A stretch of DNA of 64,000 nucleotides. Source: CAZDDI01 sp964504195 (GTDB lineage: Bacteria > Chloroflexota > Anaerolineae > B4-G1 > SLSP01). The notes below the pieces were generated by a model that saw only the letters and a list, made by a program, of their open reading frames with translations, had not been told where the DNA came from and made no database searches. Every line of letters starts with the position of its first letter. The stretch's first letter is position 1. Shown here one piece after another: positions 25,898-34,994 of the stretch. A program made the position numbers and the translations under genes. Location: positions 1-64,000 of the forward strand of contig CAZDDI010000010.1 in NCBI GenBank assembly GCA_964504195.1. The letters run 5' to 3'.

Positions 25898-28800
25898 TTA
25901 GCGCGCACTATAGCGCAACACGACCGGCAAGTAAATGGAATACCCCGTGATGAACTGCCGCGCCGGCGTCCAAATGTTTTGCAGCGCGGGGTCTGTAAAT
26001 CCAACCCGCCAGTAGTAGCTCCCGATGTGCGGGACAGCGAATGGATATGCGTAATCCGAGACCAGGGTATCCACCAACGGCGTGAGGAATTGTCCGTTAG
26101 CCGCTACTTGCACCCGGTAACTCGTGGGCGTCAACGGCTGGGTACTGCTGATGGGATGTACCCACTGCCACTGTAAAGCCGGGGCGCGATTCACCGTGGC
26201 GCCCGCGGCCGGGGCTTGCAAAGCCACATAGCCCGTTGGCGCAAGCGGGTACGCGCGCCCTAGCGCACCGATATTGCTGCGGATCATCCCGTCGCCGTCA
26301 TCATCCGTATCGTAAGGCGTGGTGGCGGCCGGGTCGCCAGCATCCAGCGCCGGGGAATCTGCGGCCAGAGTGTAGTCGCCGCTCGCGGCAGCGTGAAAGC
26401 GCGAATCGAGGTTGATAAGGTTGTGTGAAGCGGTGGGCGTGAACGGGGTCGCGCTGACCAACCAGTCTTCCGGGCATACGCCGCCAACAGCCCGGATGCA
26501 TTGATCGAACAAGTTGTAAGTATACTGCACGCCGCCATCATCCGGCGTGTTGAGCCGCACCGGCGCTACGGTTTGCCCGGAGAACAGATTGTTGCGTATC
26601 AGCCGCGCCCCGCCAGCAGCCCCGCCGCCGCTCAAATCTATCCCGACCGTCCCGCCCACGAAAGTGTTGTTTTCCAGCGTATACGTTAGCGGCGTACCCG
26701 CAGCCACATTGATGTTGACCCCGCCCTGGGCATTATCGGCAAAGAGCACGCCGCCGATATAGAGATTATCCAAAGGCGTTCCCGAACCAGCGCCGATTTC
26801 TAGCGCGTAGCCCTGGCTGTTGGTCAGCGCCAGCCCCACGAGGGTGACATTCCCTGAAGTGATGCGCACAGCAGGGCCAGGCCCAGTCGCCGCCAGCGTG
26901 GTGCTCAAGCCGCTACCACCCACCAGCGTCAGGGGTTTATCTATGATGAGGGTGGCTGAGGTCGAGAACGCCGCGTCATCCAACCAGATAACGGCGCCCG
27001 GTGCCGCTTGGGCTACGGCGGCGGACAGATCAGCTCCCGCCAATAGCCAGGTAGGGGTGATAGTCCGTAGAGAAGTCCATTCTTGCTCGAAATAAGTCTG
27101 GTAGGACTGAATGGCGGGATGCGTTCCCATCAGGCCCCCATCCAGGCCCAGATTGTACTCAGCCAGATCAACCCCACCGCTGCCCCAGGCGGCATGATCC
27201 CAATTTTGGCTCCCCACAATCAAGAACTGTCCATCAATGGCGAGGGCCTTCGCGTGCGTATTGCCACTTGCGCCGGTGGCATACATCTGCACTTGAAACT
27301 TATCCGCAGCACTGCCGAGAGCTTTCCACAAACGCAAGGTGACCCGGCGATTGCCATCTAGTGTCAACCTATGGATATCCTCACCCGATCCCATCAACAG
27401 CCGCACGGTGACGTTGCGATCACGGATGGCCGTTTCTAAAGCGGGTTCGAATGGCAATTTTGTTCCGAATACATCGCTGGTGAACGAGGTTTGTGTCAAA
27501 TCAATGGTGGCGCTGGCGGCGTTCAAAGCCGCGAGGATGGCATTATCCGAAGTCTTGTCTCGGCGATCCCGGTAGAGGGAGAACACGGCGGTGCCGGTGG
27601 CGACCTGGTGGCTCCAGATTTGTGGCGCATGAGCAATCGCGTAGGGATAGGGCAGGTGCGGATCGAACGCCGGCCCTGGGACGGCAGACCGGATGCGAGC
27701 GTCCCGCCAGAGCGTGTCGAACGCCGTCAACGCCTCGAAACCGGCCATGCCGCGCACCTGCAATCCCATATCTGGGCGTACCTCGTCCTCAATTTCAGTA
27801 TAATAGTTATGAACATTGTAACCGCCGGCAATGACGGTACGCCCATCCACCACCAACAGCTTCGCGTGGCTATACTGGAAAGACCAAAACTCATTCCGAA
27901 AAGTCGCCACTTCGATCTGCCAGGTGATGGTATCCGCCCCCGCCTGAAATTCTTGATACACCGGAATCCCAACCGTGGTGCTGGATGCCGTATTGGTGAT
28001 GGTGGACAGCGCTTGCAATACCTCGTTGTGTGTCTGGCCCAATATCATGCCCGTGCCGCCAATCAGGATGCGCACACGCATGCCTTCCAGGTACTGTTGG
28101 GGATTCTGTGCCACCCGCCGGTAGAGTTCCTTGAGGCCACTGTTGTAAGGGTCAGTTCCTTGCAAGATGATGTTGCCAGCATGTATATCTTTCTTATCAG
28201 ATATATGCCAACTCAGCGTTGCCAGGTTCACCTCATACTGCGCATTGGCAATCGCCGCGGCCATCCTTGCAAAGGCAGCCTGCCCTGAGTTCATGTCCTG
28301 AATCATGGTCAAATCCTGATACTGGTTGCTGCAGAAGGCCGGGGTTTCCAGTGCGCCTAACACCGCCTGCCCAATCGGCGACAAATCACCTTCGAATGCG
28401 CTGCAATCCAGGTCTGCCCATAGCGGGCCGAAAACGGCCGTGGAACTATAAGTGATGTAGCCGATTTTGCCCGAGGTAAACGCGGCATCCCGAATATCGA
28501 AGACCGGCGTGGCGGCCCCATCCAGATATACCCGGATCCGGGCGCCACGCAGCACGATTTTGACATGATGGGTCTCGGTTGGATCATACCCGGAGACTGC
28601 CGCTAACACCTGGGGCATACCGAGCACACTGCGCCCGATGGCAAAGACCACCTGCCCATTGATCCGGGCAAACCCGACGCCATAGCCGTTGTTGGCATCT
28701 TGGTAGCGAAACACAATCCCGCCGGGCACGACCCCATTGATATCCGAGGTGAACCGCATACACCCGGCGATCACGCCATCGCCAATATCACGCGCGGTCT

Positions 28801-29080
28801 CATAGGCAATATTGCGCCCAACGTTGTTGCCTTGCTGATGCAACTCGCTTGCGGTAGAGATCAGCCAATCCCCACTGGTGATAGCCCAGGGATAGCGCGA
28901 ATGGGGCAAAACGCGCGCCAGGCCCCACGGTTCAGCAAAAAGCCTCCCGGCGCCTTCTGGAATCTCACAATTGGGTGGGGGATCAACGCGCGCAGGGGAC
29001 ACCGCCCCCGGCTGCGCCAACACCGGCGTAGATGATAAAAACGAGCACAAGCACAAGATGAGTATGAATTTGTATAACAT
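25898..29080 (-). CDS. Secreted phospholipase D-like protein fused to a beta-helix, with a C-terminal YLPVVLR motif
   Basis: The 1060-residue protein has a signal peptide (cleavage near V-L-A-Q) and then a concanavalin/LamG-like region (about 35-210). Two PLD domains carry complete HKD motifs, H-A-K-L-L-V-V-D near residue 405 and H-A-K-A-L-A-I-D near 608. A pair of HKD motifs forms one active site for phosphodiester hydrolysis or transfer. Next is a right-handed beta-helix (about 730-960) with S-P-A-L-D-A-G-D-P, then an Fn3-like domain. The C-terminus is Y-L-P-V-V-L-R (25913-25933) plus four residues. It is likely a surface enzyme; the substrate could be phospholipid, nucleic acid or a wall polymer. 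Confidence 0.82.
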   Translation of the reverse strand: MLYKFILILCLCSFLSSTPVLAQPGAVSPARVDPPPNCEIPEGAGRLFAEPWGLARVLPHSRYPWAITSGDWLISTASELHQQGNNVGRNIAYETARDIGDGVIAGCMRFTSDINGVVPGGIVFRYQDANNGYGVGFARINGQVVFAIGRSVLGMPQVLAAVSGYDPTETHHVKIVLRGARIRVYLDGAATPVFDIRDAAFTSGKIGYITYSSTAVFGPLWADLDCSAFEGDLSPIGQAVLGALETPAFCSNQYQDLTMIQDMNSGQAAFARMAAAIANAQYEVNLATLSWHISDKKDIHAGNIILQGTDPYNSGLKELYRRVAQNPQQYLEGMRVRILIGGTGMILGQTHNEVLQALSTITNTASSTTVGIPVYQEFQAGADTITWQIEVATFRNEFWSFQYSHAKLLVVDGRTVIAGGYNVHNYYTEIEDEVRPDMGLQVRGMAGFEALTAFDTLWRDARIRSAVPGPAFDPHLPYPYAIAHAPQIWSHQVATGTAVFSLYRDRRDKTSDNAILAALNAASATIDLTQTSFTSDVFGTKLPFEPALETAIRDRNVTVRLLMGSGEDIHRLTLDGNRRVTLRLWKALGSAADKFQVQMYATGASGNTHAKALAIDGQFLIVGSQNWDHAAWGSGGVDLAEYNLGLDGGLMGTHPAIQSYQTYFEQEWTSLRTITPTWLLAGADLSAAVAQAAPGAVIWLDDAAFSTSATLIIDKPLTLVGGSGLSTTLAATGPGPAVRITSGNVTLVGLALTNSQGYALEIGAGSGTPLDNLYIGGVLFADNAQGGVNINVAAGTPLTYTLENNTFVGGTVGIDLSGGGAAGGARLIRNNLFSGQTVAPVRLNTPDDGGVQYTYNLFDQCIRAVGGVCPEDWLVSATPFTPTASHNLINLDSRFHAAASGDYTLAADSPALDAGDPAATTPYDTDDDGDGMIRSNIGALGRAYPLAPTGYVALQAPAAGATVNRAPALQWQWVHPISSTQPLTPTSYRVQVAANGQFLTPLVDTLVSDYAYPFAVPHIGSYYWRVGFTDPALQNIWTPARQFITGYSIYLPVVLRYSAR

Positions 29081-29103
29081 GATTACCCTCTGTTGTTACT
29101 AAA

Positions 29104-29910
29104 CTACCGGTAGGTTTCCGGCAGGGTGAACTTCAGCACTGGTTGCGGCACCGGGTAGTTGGTTCCAGGCAAGTATTCACCATACTGCGAGAAAATTAAC
29201 AATTCCAGCCCCCACACGCTACCAGGTACCAGGATCAGCCCTTGATTCTCTGGTAACCATAGGCACGGCCTAAAGTAGTGGATAGAAGGTTGCGAATAGG
29301 GTAAATCATACCCTAAACCATAGTTTAACAACTTTTCGCCACTCATGGCATCATAAATACCATCGAATCGGGCAATCCGCCGCCCATCTGCCGAGAATAG
29401 TCCTTCTCTAAAATTGTAATCTCGCCCGCATTCTTCTAAGGTTACGCTGCCAGGATGCGTAGTAATGACCTCTCGTGTGTCAAGGTCAATCCAAATCGTG
29501 ATGCGCTGATTGTTTTCGTCCAGATTATACCGGGTAACATATTGCACATTGGGTGGGCGCGTTGATAGGATTTGTCCTGTAGCAATTTCGAGCCAGTAAC
29601 CACTTCTTTCCTGATCATGATCTACGCGCAGATATGCTTTATCCGAAGTAAAGTAAGTGGGCCGATGCGATACTCGCACCAGATTCTCGCACGCGGGCAC
29701 GAGGATTTCCACATTCGCCGGATAGAGCGTCTGCTCGAAGTCCGGCGGCGCATCGCAGAGCCAGAGATAGCGCGCCACCGGGTTATCGCGCCCCCACCAG
29801 CCCTGGTAATAACTCCACCGCGCGCCGTGGTAGAGCAACCAGCCCGCCAGCGCCACCACGCCCACGGCCGCCACGGTGTAGGTCAAACAACTGCGTAATT
29901 TCGGGGACAT
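29104..29910 (-). CDS. Membrane-anchored protein of unknown function (tandem paralogue 1)
   Basis: The 268-residue protein has one N-terminal transmembrane segment and an extracytoplasmic remainder with propeller-like motifs (F-S-A-D-G-R-R-I-A-R-F-D-G-I). AAAGGAG precedes the ATG. I do not recognise a family. It is a close tandem copy of the next gene upstream: 188 bases at 29640-29827 differ from 30513-30700 by a single base, and about 105 bases at the 3' end are almost identical. The central part and the membrane anchor are diverged. Confidence 0.65.
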   Translation of the reverse strand: MSPKLRSCLTYTVAAVGVVALAGWLLYHGARWSYYQGWWGRDNPVARYLWLCDAPPDFEQTLYPANVEILVPACENLVRVSHRPTYFTSDKAYLRVDHDQERSGYWLEIATGQILSTRPPNVQYVTRYNLDENNQRITIWIDLDTREVITTHPGSVTLEECGRDYNFREGLFSADGRRIARFDGIYDAMSGEKLLNYGLGYDLPYSQPSIHYFRPCLWLPENQGLILVPGSVWGLELLIFSQYGEYLPGTNYPVPQPVLKFTLPETYR

Positions 29911-29925
29911 AGGTTTCTCCTTTCA

Positions 29926-29961
29926 AAATGGCGAATGGCGAATGGCGAATGGTGAATGGCG
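29926..29961. repeat. GCGAATG heptamer tandem repeat between paralogues
   Basis: Five near-perfect 7-base units (ATGGCGA register) lie between the two paralogues. This is the reverse complement of the ATTCGCC series in hypF at 3580-3605. Confidence 0.85.
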
Positions 29962-29982
29962 CGCAACGTTCATGCGCTGCGC

Positions 29983-30771
29983 TTACCGGTAGGCTTCCGG
30001 CAGGGTGAACTTCAGCACTGGTTGCGGCACCGGGTAGTTGGTTCCAGGCAAGTATTCACCATACTGCGAGAAAATTAACAATTCCAATCCCCACACGCTA
30101 CCAGGCGTCAGGATTAGCCCTTGATTATCAGGCAACCAGGCGCAGGGATAAAAACTGCTCAAGGTTTGACCCTGCCCCGGAACGTACCCCAGACCATAAT
30201 CTAATAGATTTTCCCCACTCGCAGCATCGTAGATACCATCGAACCGGGCAATCCACCGCCCATCTGGCGAGAATAGCCCCTCCCAAAAATCATAATCCAT
30301 CCCACATTCAGCAAGCGTCACTACACTTCCAGGCGAAGTTGTAATGACTTCTCGGGAATCCAGATTGAACCACCAATCCACGCGCTCTCCGGATTCGCGT
30401 TGCCAACCCGTTGCATACTGCACATGAAGTGGTCGAGTTGTCGTGATCTTGCCTGTAGCGATCTCCAACCAATAGCCGCCTTCCAGATAATGATCTACAT
30501 GTAAATACTGCTTATCCGAAGTAAAGTAAGTAGGCCGATGCGATACTCGCACCAGATTCTCGCACGCGGGCACGAGGATTTCCACATTCGCCGGATAGAG
30601 CGTCTGCTCGAAGTCCGGCGGCGCATCGCAGAGCCAGAGATAGCGCGCCACCGGGTTATCGCGCCCCCACCAGCCCTGGTAATAACTCCACCGCGCGCCG
30701 TTATATATGACAATGACACCCACAATGAAAATAGCTAAGGCTATCAAACATCCGCTAAGTTTTTTAGGCAT
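29983..30771 (-). CDS. Membrane-anchored protein of unknown function (tandem paralogue 2)
   Basis: I place the start at 30771 (M-P-K-K-L-S-G), giving 262 residues with one N-terminal transmembrane segment; the frame is open to 30861. The body matches paralogue 1 in sequence order, including P-A-C-E-N-L-V-R-V and F-S-P-D-G-R-W-I-A-R-F-D-G-I. This PD40-like motif hints at a small propeller. The function is unknown. Near-identical DNA blocks at both ends and a diverged middle suggest gene conversion or recent duplication. Confidence 0.65.
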   Translation of the reverse strand: MPKKLSGCLIALAIFIVGVIVIYNGARWSYYQGWWGRDNPVARYLWLCDAPPDFEQTLYPANVEILVPACENLVRVSHRPTYFTSDKQYLHVDHYLEGGYWLEIATGKITTTRPLHVQYATGWQRESGERVDWWFNLDSREVITTSPGSVVTLAECGMDYDFWEGLFSPDGRWIARFDGIYDAASGENLLDYGLGYVPGQGQTLSSFYPCAWLPDNQGLILTPGSVWGLELLIFSQYGEYLPGTNYPVPQPVLKFTLPEAYR

Positions 30772-30892
30772 ACCTATCTCTATTGCTTGGTTCAGGCGCA
30801 ACGATCCATGAATAAGCGAGCTACATACTCGGTTGAGTCGTGCCTGGCCCAAAACTCGCACTCCGCGTCTTCAGTTTCCAAAAAAAATATCC

Positions 30893-31787
30893 TTATTGAG
30901 CCAATGCTGAGTCAAGAAAAAGTAGTATCTTCCTTTTGTACTCTGCTTCGTTCCCCACAATAGGATTGATATGAGGCACCCCCTCCACAATCCAAAGTTC
31001 CTTTATGCCATTCGCTGCCGCATACATCTGTTGCGCATGATGATGTAGGGGAAAGATATTATCATCCGCGCTATGAATAATGAAAACCGGGCGGGGGCAA
31101 CATGGTGGCTAAATCGTAACACGAGCTAACTTGTCCTATTTCAAACCCGGTTCTGAGCTCCGCCAAAGAGACAATGAGCGGGGCAAACGGCCATTTGGGA
31201 AATATTGAAAAAACCTCAAAACTATCATCAATTGCTTGCGAGAGGCTGCTGTAACTGCTTTGAATAACGATGGCTTTCACACGGTCATCTGTGGCAGCAG
31301 CCCGAACTGCCGCAGCTGCACCCAATGAATGTCCCACAACTGCTATTTGCTCTACTTCCGGCAACACAAGAGCATAATCTATGGTCGCTGCTACATCTAA
31401 GGCCTCACTATATCCGTAAGTCATTAGGTTGCCTTCGCTGTTGCCGTGACCTCGCAAATCAATCAGCAATACATGGTATCCGGCCTCAGATAAAAGACGT
31501 GCTTGCGGCAATAAGTATGTCCGATTAGCATGAATTCCATGTACCAGGACAATTGCATCGGGGCGTGTTCCGGCGATGTACCACCCTGATATTTTGAGAC
31601 CATCAGCCGTTGTTAAAGTGATATCCTGGTAGGAGAGTCCAACAGGTATGCCAATGTTTTGATTTCTTACTGGCGTAGTCAGATAAACTGCTTGAATGTA
31701 CGAAACGCCCAGGGTTAGCAAGATAACAATTGAGCAGATGGCAGATAAAACGTACAAGACCAGTTTCAAATGAAAACGGCGTAACAT
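30893..31787 (-). pseudogene. Alpha/beta hydrolase with a frameshift
   Basis: The first part (31071-31787) encodes a membrane anchor and an alpha/beta hydrolase core: oxyanion region V-L-V-H-G-I-H-A-N, nucleophile elbow G-H-S-L-G-A. The frame then stops at 31071. Reading on after the G5 tract at 31093-31097 in the next frame gives P-V-F-I-I-H-S-A-D-D-N-I-F-P and later V-P-H-I-N-P. These are the catalytic Asp and His of the triad, and the frame ends at a TAA at 30893. One extra base in the tract explains the break. It may be a real mutation, phase variation or a sequencing error. Restored, the protein is about 297 residues of the serine-aminopeptidase/BAAT-like type. Confidence 0.85.
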
Positions 31788-32019
31788 ACAAGCAATTGCT
31801 CGCTGGTGCTTAGGCAGTTCCAGGATTTAAATCGTCCCAAAATCACCGGAATTCGTAGGGGAACAAGCAGTTTTTGGGATGATTATTTTCCTGGAATCGC
31901 CTTATCTTCAGTGACACTTATTTTGCGCCGCCTAACGCCAAATTTCATCGGGCGAAAAAGGCGAGCGCAGCTGAACACGGGGGAAGAGCAAGCCATTGTT
32001 GGGCATAATTCTCGTGAGA

Positions 32020-32682
32020 TTATACCCGCACCAAACTACCGCTTACGGCCTTTTGAATATTCCCCAAATATTCTATGTGTTCACCATTGACAATGATCCC
32101 ATCCCCATCCGGGCAACCGTAAATCACCCGCTGATAGTTCTGTGAATATTCTTCTAATACATTCGTCGCAGCCTCCACGTCATTAAGATGCGGTAAAAAC
32201 GCAAAATCCACCAATCCCAATGCGCTGCTATCGGTCATCTCCTCGCCTGTCAGGGGCGCATCGCCACATAAACGAGCCGTGCCGATCTCCGGTGTCATCA
32301 AGATCGCACCGGCACTTGTTCCAATCAATGTTCCTCCATTCGCTACATACTCTTGTAACGGGACGATCAAGCCTCTGACTCGTAACCAATAGAGAAAATG
32401 ATACGTATTTCCCCCTGAGAGATGAATCGCATCGCACCTCAATAACGAATGGAACATGCTTGGTTCATAGTTCACATCAATCTCAAAATACACCGACAAA
32501 TTGAGTCCTAGTGTTTCATAATATACTTGTTTTTGCTTAAACCAGATTCGTTCGGGATCACTTGATGATGGTATATAGCCGATTATTGGATTTTGTTTGC
32601 CTATCAGAGAGGCTAATCGGCGGTCAATCTTTGCATTTTCTGGGATCACTTGATCACTATAGAGTACGAGTTTACGTATCAT
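32020..32682 (-). CDS. Peptidase S51-type (peptidase E / cyanophycinase-like) protein
   Basis: The 220-residue protein has the class-I glutamine-amidotransferase-like fold of S51 peptidases. The nucleophile serine is in G-T-S-A-G-A, preceded by H-L-S-G-G-N-T and followed by F-L-P-H-L-N, matching the family's Ser-His-Glu layout. Relatives cleave Asp-X dipeptides or cyanophycin. The length is near that of PepE (about 230), which argues against the longer cyanophycinase. The gene stands alone between the broken hydrolase and a glycosyltransferase and is AT-rich compared with the flanks. Confidence 0.8.
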   Translation of the reverse strand: MIRKLVLYSDQVIPENAKIDRRLASLIGKQNPIIGYIPSSSDPERIWFKQKQVYYETLGLNLSVYFEIDVNYEPSMFHSLLRCDAIHLSGGNTYHFLYWLRVRGLIVPLQEYVANGGTLIGTSAGAILMTPEIGTARLCGDAPLTGEEMTDSSALGLVDFAFLPHLNDVEAATNVLEEYSQNYQRVIYGCPDGDGIIVNGEHIEYLGNIQKAVSGSLVRV

Positions 32683-33029
32683 TTCAGTTCTTTCTCTTGA
32701 GGCATCCTAACATCTCGAAATGTTGGTAACGAAGTCTCATCATCTCCTGTCCTGATGGCATATCATGTTTTGGTATATTTGACCCACTGGGTTGATTCGG
32801 AGATATAAGACACAGATTTTACGGATAAAACGGATTTTTCCGGTTCTTATCCGTAAAATCCAAGCAAATCCATGTCTTATCAGCATTCTGACGAACCGGT
32901 AGCAACTTGGATTAAGCTAGCCGTTTTTGCCTGAACGGCAATGGTCTAGCGCCTCATTATACCCCAAACAGAACAGAGGGCGAATCAGCGGGAGAACTTG
33001 CAGACAACGTAGTTTGTCCCCCACAAGCT
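32683..33029. other. Intergenic region with a palindromic element
   Basis: It carries the inverted repeat at 32805-32880 and a small hairpin GCCGTT/AACGGC at 32920-32939 behind the glycosyltransferase gene. No gene was seen. Confidence 0.5.
32805..32880. repeat. Palindromic ACGGAT element
   Basis: ATAAGACA (32805-32812) pairs with TGTCTTAT (32873-32880), and GATTTTACGGATAA with TTATCCGTAAAATC further in. The arms hold direct repeats of ACGGAT, so the design matches the ACGAATT elements at 13138 and 25520. Confidence 0.75.
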
Positions 33030-34964
33030 TTATGGGCAGGGCATGATTTCAACGGTACTAATGCAGAATCTGTCTAAATCATCACATCCAGTCGGCGATA
33101 AAACGTTGAGGCGTGTGTTATCCACGGGATTATACACGCCTACATAGAGCCGGTATTCTCCTGGGAGCGTGTCAAGCGGGATTAGCAACGCATGCCGCTG
33201 AAGCACCGACACAGAGGCGTCCCCGTCATTTGGGGCAAGATACAAAGTTATATCAGCGTCGCTCTGCGCAAGTGGCAGAGTGTCTGGACATCCCAGATGC
33301 ACAAAGGCTTTGTAGGCGCGTTCGTGGGGCGCGCTGATATGCCAGCGCAAGTCCAGGCTGAGCACCTCGCCTGGTTGGAGCGAAGTAATAGGCGATACAT
33401 AATCCAATGCAACCTGATCTTCGTAAACTGCGTGAGCCGACCAAACCAGGGGCAGCTCACGCGCGCGCACGAATAAGGCCAGTTGTGAATCGCCATACCA
33501 GGTATCAAATACAAACACCGCGTACCGATTGAGCCATTCATTAAAGGGATTGCCGGTGTCATGCACATCGGCAAAATAGTTGACTACCCAAAGCCGTTCA
33601 TGTGAATCGAATATGTCGCCAAGTAGCTCAGAGACAGTTGCGGGGTCATAGGTGTTACGATAAAACACCACCGGCAGATGTGGCGCGTAGCTCGCAAAAT
33701 AGCCATCTTGCCAGACGTAGGTCGCCAGCAGAGCGTCGTTGGGTTGAGCCAGTGCCTGGACTTCAGCAATGAGCGGGCGATAGTCCTCATCCGCATCAAC
33801 CGGCCCATGATAAGAGCGGGCTATAGTATGCCCGGTGCTGGTGATGATCAAGAGCACTGCGGCCAGGCCGGCCCAAGGCCATCTACGGAGGACATAAGAG
33901 GTCCCTAATGCCGTCAACAGTAGCCATAAGGGGACGCCCGGAAACGCGAGCTTGATCCCGCGCATGAGGTCTTCATCAGGCGCATACTGCACAAGTGCGA
34001 TGAGCAGCACCGCGCCTAGCGCGCCAAGTGCAAGCGCGACGGCGGCTGTATGATGGCGTTTGAACAGCGTCGCCCCACCTAAGAAAGCGAGCAGCGTCAA
34101 CGCGAGTGTAGCTATTGGGGCGCTCGCATTGCCGCTCGCAGTCCCAATGACAATCTGCTGGAAAACGGGCAGCATATCTCCTAGAACTTGTAAATTGGGG
34201 AGTGGATTCACGCGCTCGGCTTGCAATGAGCGCAGTTGTGAACCGGCATAGAGCAGCCAGGGTGCCAGAAGCACACCTGCGAGCAGCATTGCAATCAGCC
34301 AGCGCTTCAAGATAGTGGATGACTGCCGGTAAGTTAGCAGCAAAGCCGCAGCGTGGGCCATAGGGAGCAACGCAAAAACGTACTGTGTACTCACCCCCAG
34401 GCTGATGCTGAGCAGGTACACCAGCCACCAGATACGCGCTGTCTGCAAATCCGTCAAGATACGCAGAAAGGCATAGGTGGCGAGCATTGCTAGCAGTATC
34501 CCCAAACTGTACATGCGAATCTCGCGGTCATAGTAGAACACAAATGGGGCCACGGCGCTCAATGTGGCGGCCAGCATCCCGGCGCGTTTGCCATCCAAAC
34601 GTTGCGCAGTCACATAGAGCAAGGGGATCGTCAGCATACCCGTCAGGACAGAGAAGAAGCGTGTGCTAAACGGCGATGCGCCAGCCATTGCCATCCAACC
34701 ATTGAGCAACACATAATACACGGGCGGGTGGACATCGGCAGCGGTGGCGCTTAAGAGATCGCCTAGCGGCAACTGCGCTACATAGATACTGAAACCCTCA
34801 TCCCACCATAAGGGTTTTACATCGAGCCGGTAAGTGTAGAGTGTAAAAGCCAGCAGGCATAGCGCAACACACGCCCCATTGGCGGCCAATCTCCCGGGGG
34901 CGATTGCGAGTTGCGCAGCGCGCTTAAAGTTTCTATCCATCTTTTTTGTATGAGCCTGGATCAT
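33030..34964 (-). CDS. GT-C (GT39/ArnT-like) membrane glycosyltransferase
   Basis: The 644-residue protein has about 12 transmembrane segments, and the first extracytoplasmic loop contains W-W-D-E-G-F and then D-V-H-P-P-V-Y-Y near residue 80. These Asp-based motifs are typical of PMT/ArnT-type transferases that use polyprenyl-phosphate sugars. The last 160 residues form an extracytoplasmic beta-rich domain. It follows the glycosidase gene by 30 bases on the same strand, so it is likely in one operon for surface glycan handling. Acceptor and sugar are unknown. A start at the internal ATG at 34940 is an alternative. Confidence 0.85.
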   Translation of the reverse strand: MIQAHTKKMDRNFKRAAQLAIAPGRLAANGACVALCLLAFTLYTYRLDVKPLWWDEGFSIYVAQLPLGDLLSATAADVHPPVYYVLLNGWMAMAGASPFSTRFFSVLTGMLTIPLLYVTAQRLDGKRAGMLAATLSAVAPFVFYYDREIRMYSLGILLAMLATYAFLRILTDLQTARIWWLVYLLSISLGVSTQYVFALLPMAHAAALLLTYRQSSTILKRWLIAMLLAGVLLAPWLLYAGSQLRSLQAERVNPLPNLQVLGDMLPVFQQIVIGTASGNASAPIATLALTLLAFLGGATLFKRHHTAAVALALGALGAVLLIALVQYAPDEDLMRGIKLAFPGVPLWLLLTALGTSYVLRRWPWAGLAAVLLIITSTGHTIARSYHGPVDADEDYRPLIAEVQALAQPNDALLATYVWQDGYFASYAPHLPVVFYRNTYDPATVSELLGDIFDSHERLWVVNYFADVHDTGNPFNEWLNRYAVFVFDTWYGDSQLALFVRARELPLVWSAHAVYEDQVALDYVSPITSLQPGEVLSLDLRWHISAPHERAYKAFVHLGCPDTLPLAQSDADITLYLAPNDGDASVSVLQRHALLIPLDTLPGEYRLYVGVYNPVDNTRLNVLSPTGCDDLDRFCISTVEIMPCP

Positions 34965-34994
34965 GTTAGATGATGGCCCACGCAGCTCCGTAAA

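Noticed and set aside
31829..31881. Imperfect inverted repeat in the gap before the hydrolase gene
   Set aside because: Arms of about 13 bases with a mismatch and a long loop; no second copy was found in the window.
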